Shown here: positions 51,061-59,319 of the stretch, piece after piece | How the letters are laid out: each line of letters opens with the position of its first letter | How positions within the stretch are numbered: position 1 is the stretch's first letter | Assembly (NCBI GenBank): GCA_009691915.1 | Contig: SIAD01000006.1 | Coordinates: 1-64,000, forward strand | From: Phycisphaerales bacterium | Lineage (GTDB): Bacteria > Planctomycetota > Phycisphaerae > Phycisphaerales > SM1A02 | Length of the DNA stretch: 64,000 nucleotides | Reading direction: 5' to 3' | The notes under the pieces: model-generated | What the model saw: the letters and a program-made list of their open reading frames with translations, nothing else | Database searches by the model: none | Told to the model about the DNA's origin: nothing | Translations under genes and position numbers: made by a program

Positions 51061-52113
51061 ATGCGCCATCCCCACAGAATGCTCGACGCGGCGGCCAATC
51101 GCGCCATGGAGGCCGCGCGGGTGCTAGAGGACCTCGCGCGGTTCGTCGTCGAAGATCGCGATCTTGTCGCTGGTTTCAAGGAAATCCGGCACACGCTCGC
51201 GGGGGTTGTCGAGGGGCTGGCGGGGGCGGGGCGGACTGCACATCGGGATGTCGCGGGGGATCCTGGGACCACGCTCCAAGGGGAGCGCGAAGGAACACGG
51301 AGGAGTCTGGGGGAAGTCGCCGCGGCCAATGCCTCTCGGCTGACCGAAGCTCTCCGCTCGATCGAGGAGTGTGCGAAACTGGGGGGCGCTCGGGGCGTTG
51401 GGGGCGCCGGGGAGTCGCCAGCGGCCAAGATCGAGTCGCTTCGATACCGCGCGTACACCCTGTGCGCGACGCTCGCACTGCGGCTCGCGCCCAGCGAGCC
51501 GAAGCAGTGGAAGGTGTGCCTCCTTCTGACACGCTCGATGTGCCTGGGTCCGTGGCGCGAAGTCCTCGATGTGTCGCTTGCGGCGGGACTCGACGCGGTT
51601 CAAGTGCGCGAGAAGGAGGGTTCGACCGCCGAACTTGTCGCTTACGCGCGCGAAGTCGTCGCGCTCGCCCACGCGAGGGGCGCGAGCGTCATGGTCAATG
51701 ATCGTGTCGATGTCGCCCTCGCCTCGGGTGCCGATGGCGTGCATCTCGGGATCGACGATCTAGGAGTGTGCGATGCGCGCGCCATGGCGACGCGGCCGCT
51801 CATCATCGGGGCGACTGCTCACAACGAGGCTCAAGCCGAGGCGGCGCTTGCGGCCGGCGCCGATCTCTGTGGCGTTGGCGCGATGTTTCCGTCGGCGACG
51901 AAACCGAACGCCACTGTGGCCGGTCCTGCGTGGATTGAACGGTTCGTCGAGCGGTGGCCGCAGGTGCCGCATCTGGCGATCGGTGGTGTCACCGTGGAGA
52001 ATGTCAGGGACCTTGTCGCCAAGGGGTGCCGTGGGGTCGCCGTCTCGTCGGCCGTGCTCGGCGCCGTCGATCCCGGAGAGGTTGTCTCGCGATTGCGCGA
52101 GGCGATTCCGTGA
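51061..52113 (+). CDS. thiE: ThiD2-ThiE fusion: thiamine-phosphate synthase
   Basis: A 350-residue two-domain protein. Residues 1 to about 145 (RMLDAAANRAMEAARVLEDLARF) match the ThiD2 domain (PF17792) often fused ahead of ThiE in such bacteria. A Gly-rich linker follows, then the ThiE TIM barrel: VQVREKEG, VMVNDRVDVA, GADGVHLG, GVGAMFPSATKPN and AIGGV. ThiE joins thiazole and HMP phosphates to thiamine phosphate. It diverges from the SOD gene and overlaps the following MBL gene (GTGA). Confidence 0.93.
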   Translation: MRHPHRMLDAAANRAMEAARVLEDLARFVVEDRDLVAGFKEIRHTLAGVVEGLAGAGRTAHRDVAGDPGTTLQGEREGTRRSLGEVAAANASRLTEALRSIEECAKLGGARGVGGAGESPAAKIESLRYRAYTLCATLALRLAPSEPKQWKVCLLLTRSMCLGPWREVLDVSLAAGLDAVQVREKEGSTAELVAYAREVVALAHARGASVMVNDRVDVALASGADGVHLGIDDLGVCDARAMATRPLIIGATAHNEAQAEAALAAGADLCGVGAMFPSATKPNATVAGPAWIERFVERWPQVPHLAIGGVTVENVRDLVAKGCRGVAVSSAVLGAVDPGEVVSRLREAIP

Positions 52114-52970
52114 GCGCCGTCACGCGCGCCCAGCTCGAACTCCTCGGAACAGGAACGAGTTCTGGCGTGCCGGTGATCGGGTGCGAGTGTCCGACCTGCA
52201 CCTCCAAAGATCCGCATGACCGGCGGCTCAGAACGAGCGCGGCCCTGAGGTTTACAGACCCCGAGGGTGCCGAGCGGCTCTGGCTCCTCGATGTCTCGCC
52301 AGATCATCGAGAGCAGGCGCTGCGATCGGGCATCACTCGGTGCGACGGAATCCTCATCACCCACTCGCACATGGATCACATCTGGGGACTCGACGAAGTA
52401 CGCCGCTACAACGCGATCATGCGTTCTTCGATCGAACTCTTCGCCGACGACGAGTCGCTTGTCGACCTCCAACGGGTTTACAGGTACATCTTCCGCAAGC
52501 ACGAGAATGCGAATGATTCGTTCGTCGCCGACCTCATGCCGAGGCGAGTGGATCCGGACACTCCGATTCTTCGCCACGGACTGAAGATGACCCCGTTCAC
52601 GCTGCTGCACGGGCGTGTGGAGGTTCTGGCCTGGCGCATTGAAGCGGCCGATGGCGGCGATGGCGGGGGTCTTCTGCCGCTCGCCTACTGCACCGATGTC
52701 TCCGGCATTCCGCCCGCTTCGTGGAAGCACTTGCGCGGGCTGAGAACGCTCGTGCTTGACATGCTCCGCTATCGCGCGCACCCAACCCACTTCACCGTCG
52801 ATGAGGCGATCTCGGTGGCCTCGGAGATTGCCGCCGGGGTCACGCTGTTCGTGCATATGACCCACGACATCAGGCACGAGGACCTCAATGGACGACTTCC
52901 TGCGGGAATGCGCCTTGGATACGACGGACTGAGGACTCCGGTAATGGCAGATCCCGAGGCGAGCCGCTAG
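52110..52970 (+). CDS. MBL-fold metallo-hydrolase (PhnP-like)
   Basis: A 286-residue metallo-beta-lactamase-fold enzyme. THSHMDHIWGLDE is the main metal motif; GTGTSSGVPVIGCECPTC and the CxCxxC at the N-terminus match the PhnP/ElaC-like branch of phosphodiesterases. The start is GTG 52110 overlapping thiE. It ends about 15 bases before atpG. Substrate unknown; cyclic-ribose phosphodiesterase activity is only a family possibility. Confidence 0.88.
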   Translation: MSAVTRAQLELLGTGTSSGVPVIGCECPTCTSKDPHDRRLRTSAALRFTDPEGAERLWLLDVSPDHREQALRSGITRCDGILITHSHMDHIWGLDEVRRYNAIMRSSIELFADDESLVDLQRVYRYIFRKHENANDSFVADLMPRRVDPDTPILRHGLKMTPFTLLHGRVEVLAWRIEAADGGDGGGLLPLAYCTDVSGIPPASWKHLRGLRTLVLDMLRYRAHPTHFTVDEAISVASEIAAGVTLFVHMTHDIRHEDLNGRLPAGMRLGYDGLRTPVMADPEASR

Positions 52971-52984
52971 GATCCCCCTCCCCA

Positions 52985-53890
52985 ATGGCGCAGATCCGTG
53001 AAATCAAGAAGCGAATGGTTGCCGTGCGCACCATTCAGCGCATCACCAAGACGATGCAGATGATCGCCACCGCGAAGTTCACGGCATCGCTCGGGCGAGC
53101 GAAGGCAACTCGGCCATACACAGAGCGCATCCGTGCGCTCGTCTCGGAGGTCTCTGCGGCGGCGGGAGATGTCTCGAATCCACTGCTCGGGCGAGGTGGT
53201 TCGGGTGCCACCACGCGCGAAGGCACAGCCTCCGCTCATCATCAACGAGAGGTTCTGCTTGTCGTCACGAGCGACCGCGGGCTCTGCGGGTCGTACAACG
53301 GCGGAGTACTTCGAGCCGCGATGGGGGAAGTCCGCAAGCGCCGCGCTGGGGGCCGCGAAATGATCGTGGAGACTGCGGGAAAGAAGGCCACCGCGTTTTT
53401 CCGTTTCCAGAGAATGGAGGTCGCGCAGAAGCATGCGTTTGGCGACAAGCCGTCGTTCGAGGCGGTAGGGGCTCTGGCGGATCGCTACATCGCCGACTTT
53501 GTGGCGGGAAAAACCGACGCGGTGTTCGTGGCTTACATGAGGTTCGTGTCCCCCGCGCGCCAGGTCCCGGAGGTGATGCAGCTCCTGCCGCTCACCGTCG
53601 AGGAGGGTGCGGCGGAGGCGAAGGGTCCGTCCACGGTCTACGAGTTCCGTCCGGACGCCGAGGCGATCCTCAATGACCTGCTGCCGCGCTCGGTGCGCGT
53701 CTCGCTCTTCCAGGCGATGAATGATGCGGTCGTCAGCGAGAATGTGATGCGCATGGTGGCCATGAAGGCAGCCACCGACAACGCCAGCGGGCTCAGCCGC
53801 ACCCTGAAGCGCAACTACAACCGCGCCCGTCAGGCGAAGATCACAACGGAACTGACCGAGATCATTTCCGGCGCTGCCGCGCTTGAGTGA
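52985..53890 (+). CDS. atpG: ATP synthase F1 gamma subunit
   Basis: A 301-residue gamma subunit of F-type ATP synthase, the central rotor shaft. N-terminal IREIKKRMVAVRTIQRITKTM and C-terminal MKAATDNASGLSRTLKRNYNRARQ form the antiparallel coiled coil; the conserved SDRGLCGSYN begins the globular part. No other atp gene is nearby. Confidence 0.97.
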   Translation: MAQIREIKKRMVAVRTIQRITKTMQMIATAKFTASLGRAKATRPYTERIRALVSEVSAAAGDVSNPLLGRGGSGATTREGTASAHHQREVLLVVTSDRGLCGSYNGGVLRAAMGEVRKRRAGGREMIVETAGKKATAFFRFQRMEVAQKHAFGDKPSFEAVGALADRYIADFVAGKTDAVFVAYMRFVSPARQVPEVMQLLPLTVEEGAAEAKGPSTVYEFRPDAEAILNDLLPRSVRVSLFQAMNDAVVSENVMRMVAMKAATDNASGLSRTLKRNYNRARQAKITTELTEIISGAAALE

Positions 53891-53908
53891 TCGCCCTCGG
53901 TCTCCTTG

Positions 53909-54394
53909 CTACCGAACGGGTTTGTCGGGAAGTTGGGGTGCGTTTCTTGGCACGCCGGTCTGAACTTCATTGCCCGCCTTCTTCCACGCCTTCAATCCAC
54001 CCTCAAGCGTGTAGACCTCCTTGAACTTCAGTTCAAGCAGCCGCTTGCTCGCGGACTTGGCGATCACATCCTCATAGTCGGTGTCGTAGACGACTAGGGC
54101 TTCGTACGCGTCGAGCACCCCATGCGCCTCAAGGGTCATGTCGGGAAATGGGAGGCTGATCGCTCCGGCAATGTGCTCCTTGGCGTATTCCTCGCGGCTC
54201 CTTGGATCTACGAACGCAGAAGTCCTCGCTGATTGGAAGGCCCCGGGGGGTTTGTTCAGCATCGCCACCGTCTCGTACGGGTCGAGGAAGACAATGTCGC
54301 GATCGGTGGTTCGCATCTCGCACGCCGAGATCCATGCGGCGGCGCCTGCGATCGCTGCGAGCAGAGGAAGCGTGTGGAAGTATCGTGCGTTCAT
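53909..54394 (-). CDS. Rhodanese-like lipoprotein without the catalytic cysteine
   Basis: A 161-residue exported protein. MNARYFHTLPLLAAIAGAA is a signal with lipobox ISAC. The rhodanese fold is clear (FVDPRSREEYAKEHIAGAI; VYTLEGGLKAWKKAG), but the active-site loop is VVYDTDYE where catalytic forms have VVYCxxGxRS, so Asp replaces Cys. It is therefore probably non-catalytic, a binding or sensing domain. It is divergent from the DsbD-N-like gene, whose nearest in-frame ATG overlaps its own start. Confidence 0.88.
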   Translation of the reverse strand: MNARYFHTLPLLAAIAGAAAWISACEMRTTDRDIVFLDPYETVAMLNKPPGAFQSARTSAFVDPRSREEYAKEHIAGAISLPFPDMTLEAHGVLDAYEALVVYDTDYEDVIAKSASKRLLELKFKEVYTLEGGLKAWKKAGNEVQTGVPRNAPQLPDKPVR

Positions 54395-54416
54395 GAGAAG
54401 TGGGCTCGTGTGTGCA

Positions 54417-55265
54417 ATGCGGTTGGGAGTGTACGGAGGTCTTGTGGCGCTGGCGCTTGGCGCGACCGACGATGCGGTGCCATCAACGGCATCACCCGCC
54501 GTCGCGTCGCTCGCACCGACCTTCGTCAAGACTCCCGACGGCGCGCTCGCAGTTGCCGTGCGATTCTCGATGCTCCCGAACTGGCACATCTACTGGTCAA
54601 ATCCAGGCGACAGCGGGGGTCCGGTGCGCGTCAGTCTCACACTCCCTGAGGGATGGAAGGCGGGATCCCTTCGATTTCCAAGACCGGAAATCCTCGGCAC
54701 CGCAGAGGAGCGCGCCTACGGGTATCAGACGATGGCAGAGTTCCTTGTCCCGATCGTCGCGCACCCGTCACCTCTGCCTGCTCAGGTTGAAGTGTCGGCG
54801 GTGATCGACTGGATGGTGTGCAAGGAGGCGTGTTTCCTAGGCCATCGGGAACTGAAGGCGCCCGTGGCGACGACTCCGGCGTTGGCTCCACTTCCGGTTC
54901 TGCCCTCACGCGCCTGGGCAACGGCGCTCCCCTCGGGCGCGAAGGCCACCATCGAAGGGACGGGAGCGTCGCGGACGCTCGTAGTAAGCATTCCGCGATC
55001 CGCATCCGCGGACCCGATGACCTTTGTTCCTGACGGCAATCCTGGCGTCGCGTTCGACCAAGGCACGGGTCCATTTGTCCCGGAGTCCACTTCGGCGACA
55101 CACATGTGGCGGATACCATTCACCCTTCAGGCCGAGCAGGCGCTCGACGGGATCCCGCGGATTCGGGGACTCGTGCTGTCTGGGTCGAATTCGACAGACC
55201 CCGCCTACCAGATCGACATGGCACTCTCGGTCGTTCCGAGGGAGCCCGTAAAAAGCGCGCCGTAG
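54417..55265 (+). CDS. DsbD N-terminal-domain-like exported protein
   Basis: A 282-residue protein. After a signal peptide (MRLGVYGGLVALALGA) it reads as the DsbD/DsbC-type alpha domain (PF11412): FSMLPNWHIYWSNPGDSGGP, GYQTMAEFLVPI and WMVCKEACFLG with its cysteine pair. In full DsbD this domain passes electrons to periplasmic partners; here it stands alone without the transmembrane and thioredoxin domains. ATG 54417 is preferred; ATG 54393 is in frame and shares bases with the divergent start. Confidence 0.85.
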   Translation: MRLGVYGGLVALALGATDDAVPSTASPAVASLAPTFVKTPDGALAVAVRFSMLPNWHIYWSNPGDSGGPVRVSLTLPEGWKAGSLRFPRPEILGTAEERAYGYQTMAEFLVPIVAHPSPLPAQVEVSAVIDWMVCKEACFLGHRELKAPVATTPALAPLPVLPSRAWATALPSGAKATIEGTGASRTLVVSIPRSASADPMTFVPDGNPGVAFDQGTGPFVPESTSATHMWRIPFTLQAEQALDGIPRIRGLVLSGSNSTDPAYQIDMALSVVPREPVKSAP

Positions 55266-55297
55266 ACAGCAACCACCAACGATTCAGGAGCTCCACC

Positions 55298-56101
55298 ATG
55301 CGACTCAGGACAATCATCTTCGCGGCATCGTTCGCCGCCGTGTCAGCTTTCGTCACTGCCTCCGCGCAAGACACCAAGCCACAGCCCGACCAGGGCGTCA
55401 GCGACCAGCACCAGAACTTTGGAGGAGCGAAGTTCACGGGACGAAAGTCCAAGGATGGTCAGGCGGGCCGCAAGCATGCGGGAGCGACTGTCGGCCAGAC
55501 TGCCCCCGACTTCACCCTTAGTGGTGTCGATGGCAAGACCTACCACCTCGCCGACTACAAGGGGAAGACGGTCATCCTTGAGTGGTTCAGCCCGTACTGC
55601 CCGGTGAGTGGCGGCGGTGAGGGCTCCTACTGGGGCAGCGGCAACGCGAGCAAGGTGCTTGCCGGGGTGAAGGCGGCCGATCCCAACGCGGTCTATCTGA
55701 CGATCAACTCCACGAAAGACGGATACGACGGCAAATCGACTTCACAGAACGGCGCGGACTCGACCGCGGTCATCACTCAAGCAGCCCAGACCACTCCTGT
55801 TCTGCTTGATGCCGACGGCACAGTTGGCCGTGCGTACGGCGCGAAGACCACGCCGCACATTTACATCATCGATGGCACTGGGAAGCTCGCGTACATCGGC
55901 GCCCCGACGAGCGAGGACGGGGCGACCGACTACATCACGAGTGCGGTGACGCACCTCAAGGCGGGAACACCGGTCGATCCAACAACGACGAAGAATCATG
56001 GTTGCGGCATCAAGTATGCGTCCCCTGCGAAAGCCGCGACACCGCCTACACAACCGGCCACGCCTGCCGCACCAGCACCAGCACCGGCACCGACGACATG
56101 A
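55298..56101 (+). CDS. Exported thioredoxin-fold (AhpC/TSA-like) protein
   Basis: A 267-residue exported redoxin. A signal peptide (to about ASAQ, residue 24) is followed by a basic segment and a thioredoxin-fold domain: GQTAPDFTLSGVDGKTYHL, LEWFSPYCPVS with a single active-site-like Cys, and TTPHIYIIDG with cis-Pro. It resembles a one-Cys redoxin rather than a thioredoxin. The C-terminal about 25 residues are Pro/Ala-rich. It follows the DsbD-N-like gene with AGGAG before ATG 55298. Confidence 0.88.
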   Translation: MRLRTIIFAASFAAVSAFVTASAQDTKPQPDQGVSDQHQNFGGAKFTGRKSKDGQAGRKHAGATVGQTAPDFTLSGVDGKTYHLADYKGKTVILEWFSPYCPVSGGGEGSYWGSGNASKVLAGVKAADPNAVYLTINSTKDGYDGKSTSQNGADSTAVITQAAQTTPVLLDADGTVGRAYGAKTTPHIYIIDGTGKLAYIGAPTSEDGATDYITSAVTHLKAGTPVDPTTTKNHGCGIKYASPAKAATPPTQPATPAAPAPAPAPTT

Positions 56102-56110
56102 GCGCGAGCG

Positions 56111-57244
56111 TCAGCCGGGAAGATTCACCGGCATGATGACATAGGTGAAGTCGCTTCCGACTTTCACGACGCCCGGTCTGTTGGGCGCCTTGAGTTCGAC
56201 GGTGACTTCGGTCGTATCCGCAATCCGCAGGACATCGGTGATGAATCCGGGATTGAAGCCGATCTCTACATCGCCGCCACTCCAGGAGAGGGCCGGGAGG
56301 TGAATCTCCGCATCACCCATCTCTGCGGCGCGGGAAGAGATCACGATGCCCGTGGCTCCGAATGCCATCCGCACTCCGCGGCTCTCTTCATTGGTGAGGA
56401 GCGCGGCGCGCTTCACGGCGGCAGCGAATTCCGCCGTATCAAAGGTTCCGCTGAGGTCGTGGTCCTTGGGAAGGACATCGTCGAAGGGCGGAAAACTCCC
56501 CTCGATCAGCGAGGACACGAGCGTCGCGCTCTCTCCGACCGTGAAGCAGATTCGGTTTCGGTCGCGTGCGACTCGGACCCCAGCTTCCGGGTCGTCGAGG
56601 AGCCGATTGAGGACATTTAGCGCCTTGGTGGGGATGATGCAGGTGGCATCACCGTCGGCTGGACCGGAGCACTCGCCTCGCGCAAGCGCGAGCCGCCGCC
56701 CATCTGTGGCAACCATACGCAACTTGCGCGCCTTGCGCTCGAGTAGCACACCGTTGAATGCATAGCGCGTGTTGTCGGCGGCGGTCGCGAAGACAGTGCG
56801 CGTGATCATCCGTCGCAGCGCCCCGGCACTCACTTCAAATTCCGTCGGCATGTCGGTGTGGTTGCGGTCGCTCGGGAACTCCTTGGGGTCGTAGCCGTAA
56901 ATCCTAAACTTCGCATCATCACCCTTGACTGTGACGATGTGTTTCTCCATCTCGATCGCCAGCGTGCTGTCGTCGCAGGAGCGGACAATCTGTGCCAGCT
57001 TGTCGGCGGGGATCAGGGCCTCGCCATCCGAGTGAATCTGAACGCTCGGTAGCGAGAGCGAGAGTCGGATGTCCTGGTCAGTCGACTCGACGCGAAGCGA
57101 GCCGTCGGACGCCGTCAGCTTCACACACAGGAGTACGGGCACCGTCGTCCGACTTACGACGACGGAACTGGCCATCGTCAGGGCATCAACGAGCGAGGTG
57201 CGGTCGCAGACGATCTTCATTGGGGCAGTTGCTGTAGTGGCCAT
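56111..57244 (-). CDS. dnaN: DNA polymerase III beta clamp
   Basis: A 377-residue sliding clamp of three repeats. TVPVLLCVKL, STDQDIRLSLSLP, the second domain ending with ATDGRRLALARGEC, and the C-terminal TYVIMPVNLPG are standard. ATG 57244 follows AGAGGAA at good spacing; an upstream open frame is ignored. It is not next to dnaA in this window. Confidence 0.97.
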   Translation of the reverse strand: MATTATAPMKIVCDRTSLVDALTMASSVVVSRTTVPVLLCVKLTASDGSLRVESTDQDIRLSLSLPSVQIHSDGEALIPADKLAQIVRSCDDSTLAIEMEKHIVTVKGDDAKFRIYGYDPKEFPSDRNHTDMPTEFEVSAGALRRMITRTVFATAADNTRYAFNGVLLERKARKLRMVATDGRRLALARGECSGPADGDATCIIPTKALNVLNRLLDDPEAGVRVARDRNRICFTVGESATLVSSLIEGSFPPFDDVLPKDHDLSGTFDTAEFAAAVKRAALLTNEESRGVRMAFGATGIVISSRAAEMGDAEIHLPALSWSGGDVEIGFNPGFITDVLRIADTTEVTVELKAPNRPGVVKVGSDFTYVIMPVNLPG

Positions 57245-57295
57245 GGGTTCCTCTGAACCGAATATACCCGTCGATTCCGGGCCTATGATTCGCCC

Positions 57296-57676
57296 GTGTT
57301 CCACACGGTCGTGAGGCAGATCCGCGTTGCCTACCCCATGGTGGTTTTTGGCTGCTATCTCCTGGCGTTCGTCACCGCGTTTGCGATGGTCTTCATGCTG
57401 CCCGTCGGTGCGCTCCTTCTGGTGTTTGTCGGGCTGATGGGGCTCATTCCAGTGGTAACGGTCGCGGTCGCCCTGCGAGCCTTCGAGCGGCCTCTGGCGA
57501 GGGCAAAGCTCCAGCGCGGCGACTGCCCCGCGTGCGGCGAGCACGCAATCGAGTCGGTGTCGGGCGCACTTGAGTCCGCCGGCGCGGGTGGCGCCGCGCA
57601 CTTCTGCCGCGCGTGCGGCACGGGATTCTCTCAGCGCGGGGAGGACATGGTTCTCCCCGAGCCCACGACCTTGTGA
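57296..57676 (+). CDS. Small membrane protein with zinc ribbon
   Basis: A 126-residue protein with two membrane helices (about 14-34 and 38-60) and a C-terminal zinc ribbon (CPAC, then CRAC about 30 residues later). The start is GTG 57296. No family recognised. It is divergent from dnaN. Confidence 0.68.
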   Translation: MFHTVVRQIRVAYPMVVFGCYLLAFVTAFAMVFMLPVGALLLVFVGLMGLIPVVTVAVALRAFERPLARAKLQRGDCPACGEHAIESVSGALESAGAGGAAHFCRACGTGFSQRGEDMVLPEPTTL

Positions 57677-57688
57677 TCGGCAGCGGAG

Positions 57689-58315
57689 CTACTTCCTAGC
57701 CTTGGCGCGCGCAGCCGCGGCGGCGGGCAGAGCCCCGGTAGACGCATGAATCACCAGTTCGCGGACGACAGTCGCGAGGTCTGTCCGCCCGGTATAGACA
57801 ACGACCTCGCCTGCAGGCATCACTTCGACGAGGATCGCTTGGCCAGAGGTCGCGATGGCGATCCCGTGCGCGGGGTCGGTGCCGCAGGTGAGAACGCACC
57901 GCACCAGGTCACGCAGGATGTGGAAGTCCGCCGGCAGGAACTGAAGCGCGTCGCGCGTGTTGAGCTCGATGGTCGCCTCGCTGTCGGTCGCACGCCATTT
58001 CTCATTGGCGGCCATCCCCTCAGCGACGGCATCAAACAGTTGTCGCCAGTGGCCGACGGGTACGACGAGCGCGGCGGTCAAGTGGAGCTTGTGGACGATC
58101 GCCTCCACCACCGTCGGCAGTGTGGCACGGTCGATGCGGGGCATGTCCGCAGGAAGTCGTGCCGCGGCCTTGTGATCGATGGCGGCAATCTCGATGCAGG
58201 AACTCTGCGGTCCCTCAACCAATGAAAGCCGAAGTTCGCTCGGGGTGCGGCTGGATTCTTCCACGCCGACCGGTCGCAGCATCCTCCACGCTTCGTCAAA
58301 CTGTACGAATTCCAC
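57689..58315 (-). CDS. Hypothetical protein
   Basis: A 208-residue soluble protein, start GTG 58315 (VEFVQFDEAWRML) with CAGAGG upstream; an upstream open frame without a start lies in the divergent phosphatase promoter region. The core has mixed alpha/beta pattern (LVVPVGHWRQLF; IAIATSGQAILVEVM) and the C-terminus is Ala-rich (ALPAAAAARAK). No family recognised. Confidence 0.65.
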   Translation of the reverse strand: MEFVQFDEAWRMLRPVGVEESSRTPSELRLSLVEGPQSSCIEIAAIDHKAAARLPADMPRIDRATLPTVVEAIVHKLHLTAALVVPVGHWRQLFDAVAEGMAANEKWRATDSEATIELNTRDALQFLPADFHILRDLVRCVLTCGTDPAHGIAIATSGQAILVEVMPAGEVVVYTGRTDLATVVRELVIHASTGALPAAAAARAKARK

Positions 58316-58375
58316 CAGTGGCCTCTGAGCGATGAGAGTATCCGAATCGCCTGAGGCGGGCAGTACTCTGCCACA

Positions 58376-58837
58376 ATGAGGACGGTGCTCTTTGTCTGCA
58401 CTGGGAACACCTGCCGCTCCCCCATGGCGGAGGCGATCGGGAGGCACTTGCTCGATTCGGGCGCAATTGACGGGGTTTCTGAGCGAGTGTTCACGGTGTC
58501 CGCCGGAGTCGCAACGATGGACGGCCTGCCGGTCTCGGGTGACGCAGTGGCGGCATTGGCACGCTTGGGGATCGAGCACACCGGGCGGAGCACGCGGCTA
58601 ACCGAGCTAATGGTCCGTCGTGCTGATCTCGTGCTCGGAATGACTGCGGGGCATGTCGCTGCGGCGCGTGCGCTCGTTGCACGGGAGCCCGACCAGATCG
58701 CAAAGATTCGCCCCATGGACGATGCAGGAGACATTGAAGATCCCATCGGGCTCGGGCGCGAGGCGTACGATCAGCTGGCGAGTTCACTCAAGGAGTTGAT
58801 ACCTCGGAGGATTTTGGAGATGCTGAGGTCGACATGA
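58376..58837 (+). CDS. Low-molecular-weight protein-tyrosine phosphatase
   Basis: A 153-residue LMW-PTP. Cys8 and Arg14 in VCTGNTCRS form the P-loop, and the catalytic Asp region is near DDAGDIEDPIG. It is coupled to rpiB by ATGA. Such proteins may be arginine- or tyrosine-phosphatases (YwlE/Wzb types); the exact target cannot be told. Confidence 0.94.
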   Translation: MRTVLFVCTGNTCRSPMAEAIGRHLLDSGAIDGVSERVFTVSAGVATMDGLPVSGDAVAALARLGIEHTGRSTRLTELMVRRADLVLGMTAGHVAAARALVAREPDQIAKIRPMDDAGDIEDPIGLGREAYDQLASSLKELIPRRILEMLRST

Positions 58838-59289
58838 GAGTTGCCATCGGCGCTGATCATCGTGGTGCCGCGATCGCTCAGGCGGTCGAGCAGCAGTTGC
58901 GTATTGACGGACACCAGGTCGCGTTGCTAGGAGACAACTCAGGGACGAGCACCGACTACCCCGACAGCGCCTGGTGCGTGTCGCAGGCGATCGTCAGGGG
59001 ACAGGCCGATCGGGGCATCCTCATCTGCGGCACCGGCATCGGAATGGCCATCGCCGCCAACAAGGTCGACGGGATCCGCGCCGCGCTCGCACTGGACGAA
59101 CTCTCGGCGCAGCTCTCGCGCAGTCACAACGATGCGAATGTGCTCTGCCTGTCCGCGGATCTCCTCGGGCACACGCTTGTCCGCCGAATTGTTGAAGTGT
59201 GGATGCGTTCAACCTATGAGGGAGGGCGCCACGCACGGCGACTGGCCAAGATCGCGCGTATCGAACATGGCGAGGATCCCAAGTCCTGA
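58834..59289 (+). CDS. rpiB: Ribose-5-phosphate isomerase B
   Basis: A 151-residue RpiB/LacAB-family isomerase that interconverts ribose 5-phosphate and ribulose 5-phosphate. GADHRG at the start, catalytic Cys65 in ICGTGIGM and the SHNDANVL loop with active-site His are intact. It is translationally coupled to the phosphatase, a pairing seen in many bacteria. Confidence 0.95.
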   Translation: MRVAIGADHRGAAIAQAVEQQLRIDGHQVALLGDNSGTSTDYPDSAWCVSQAIVRGQADRGILICGTGIGMAIAANKVDGIRAALALDELSAQLSRSHNDANVLCLSADLLGHTLVRRIVEVWMRSTYEGGRHARRLAKIARIEHGEDPKS

Positions 59290-59319
59290 TCGGATGCCGT
59301 CACACGAGGCCGCGCCGTC

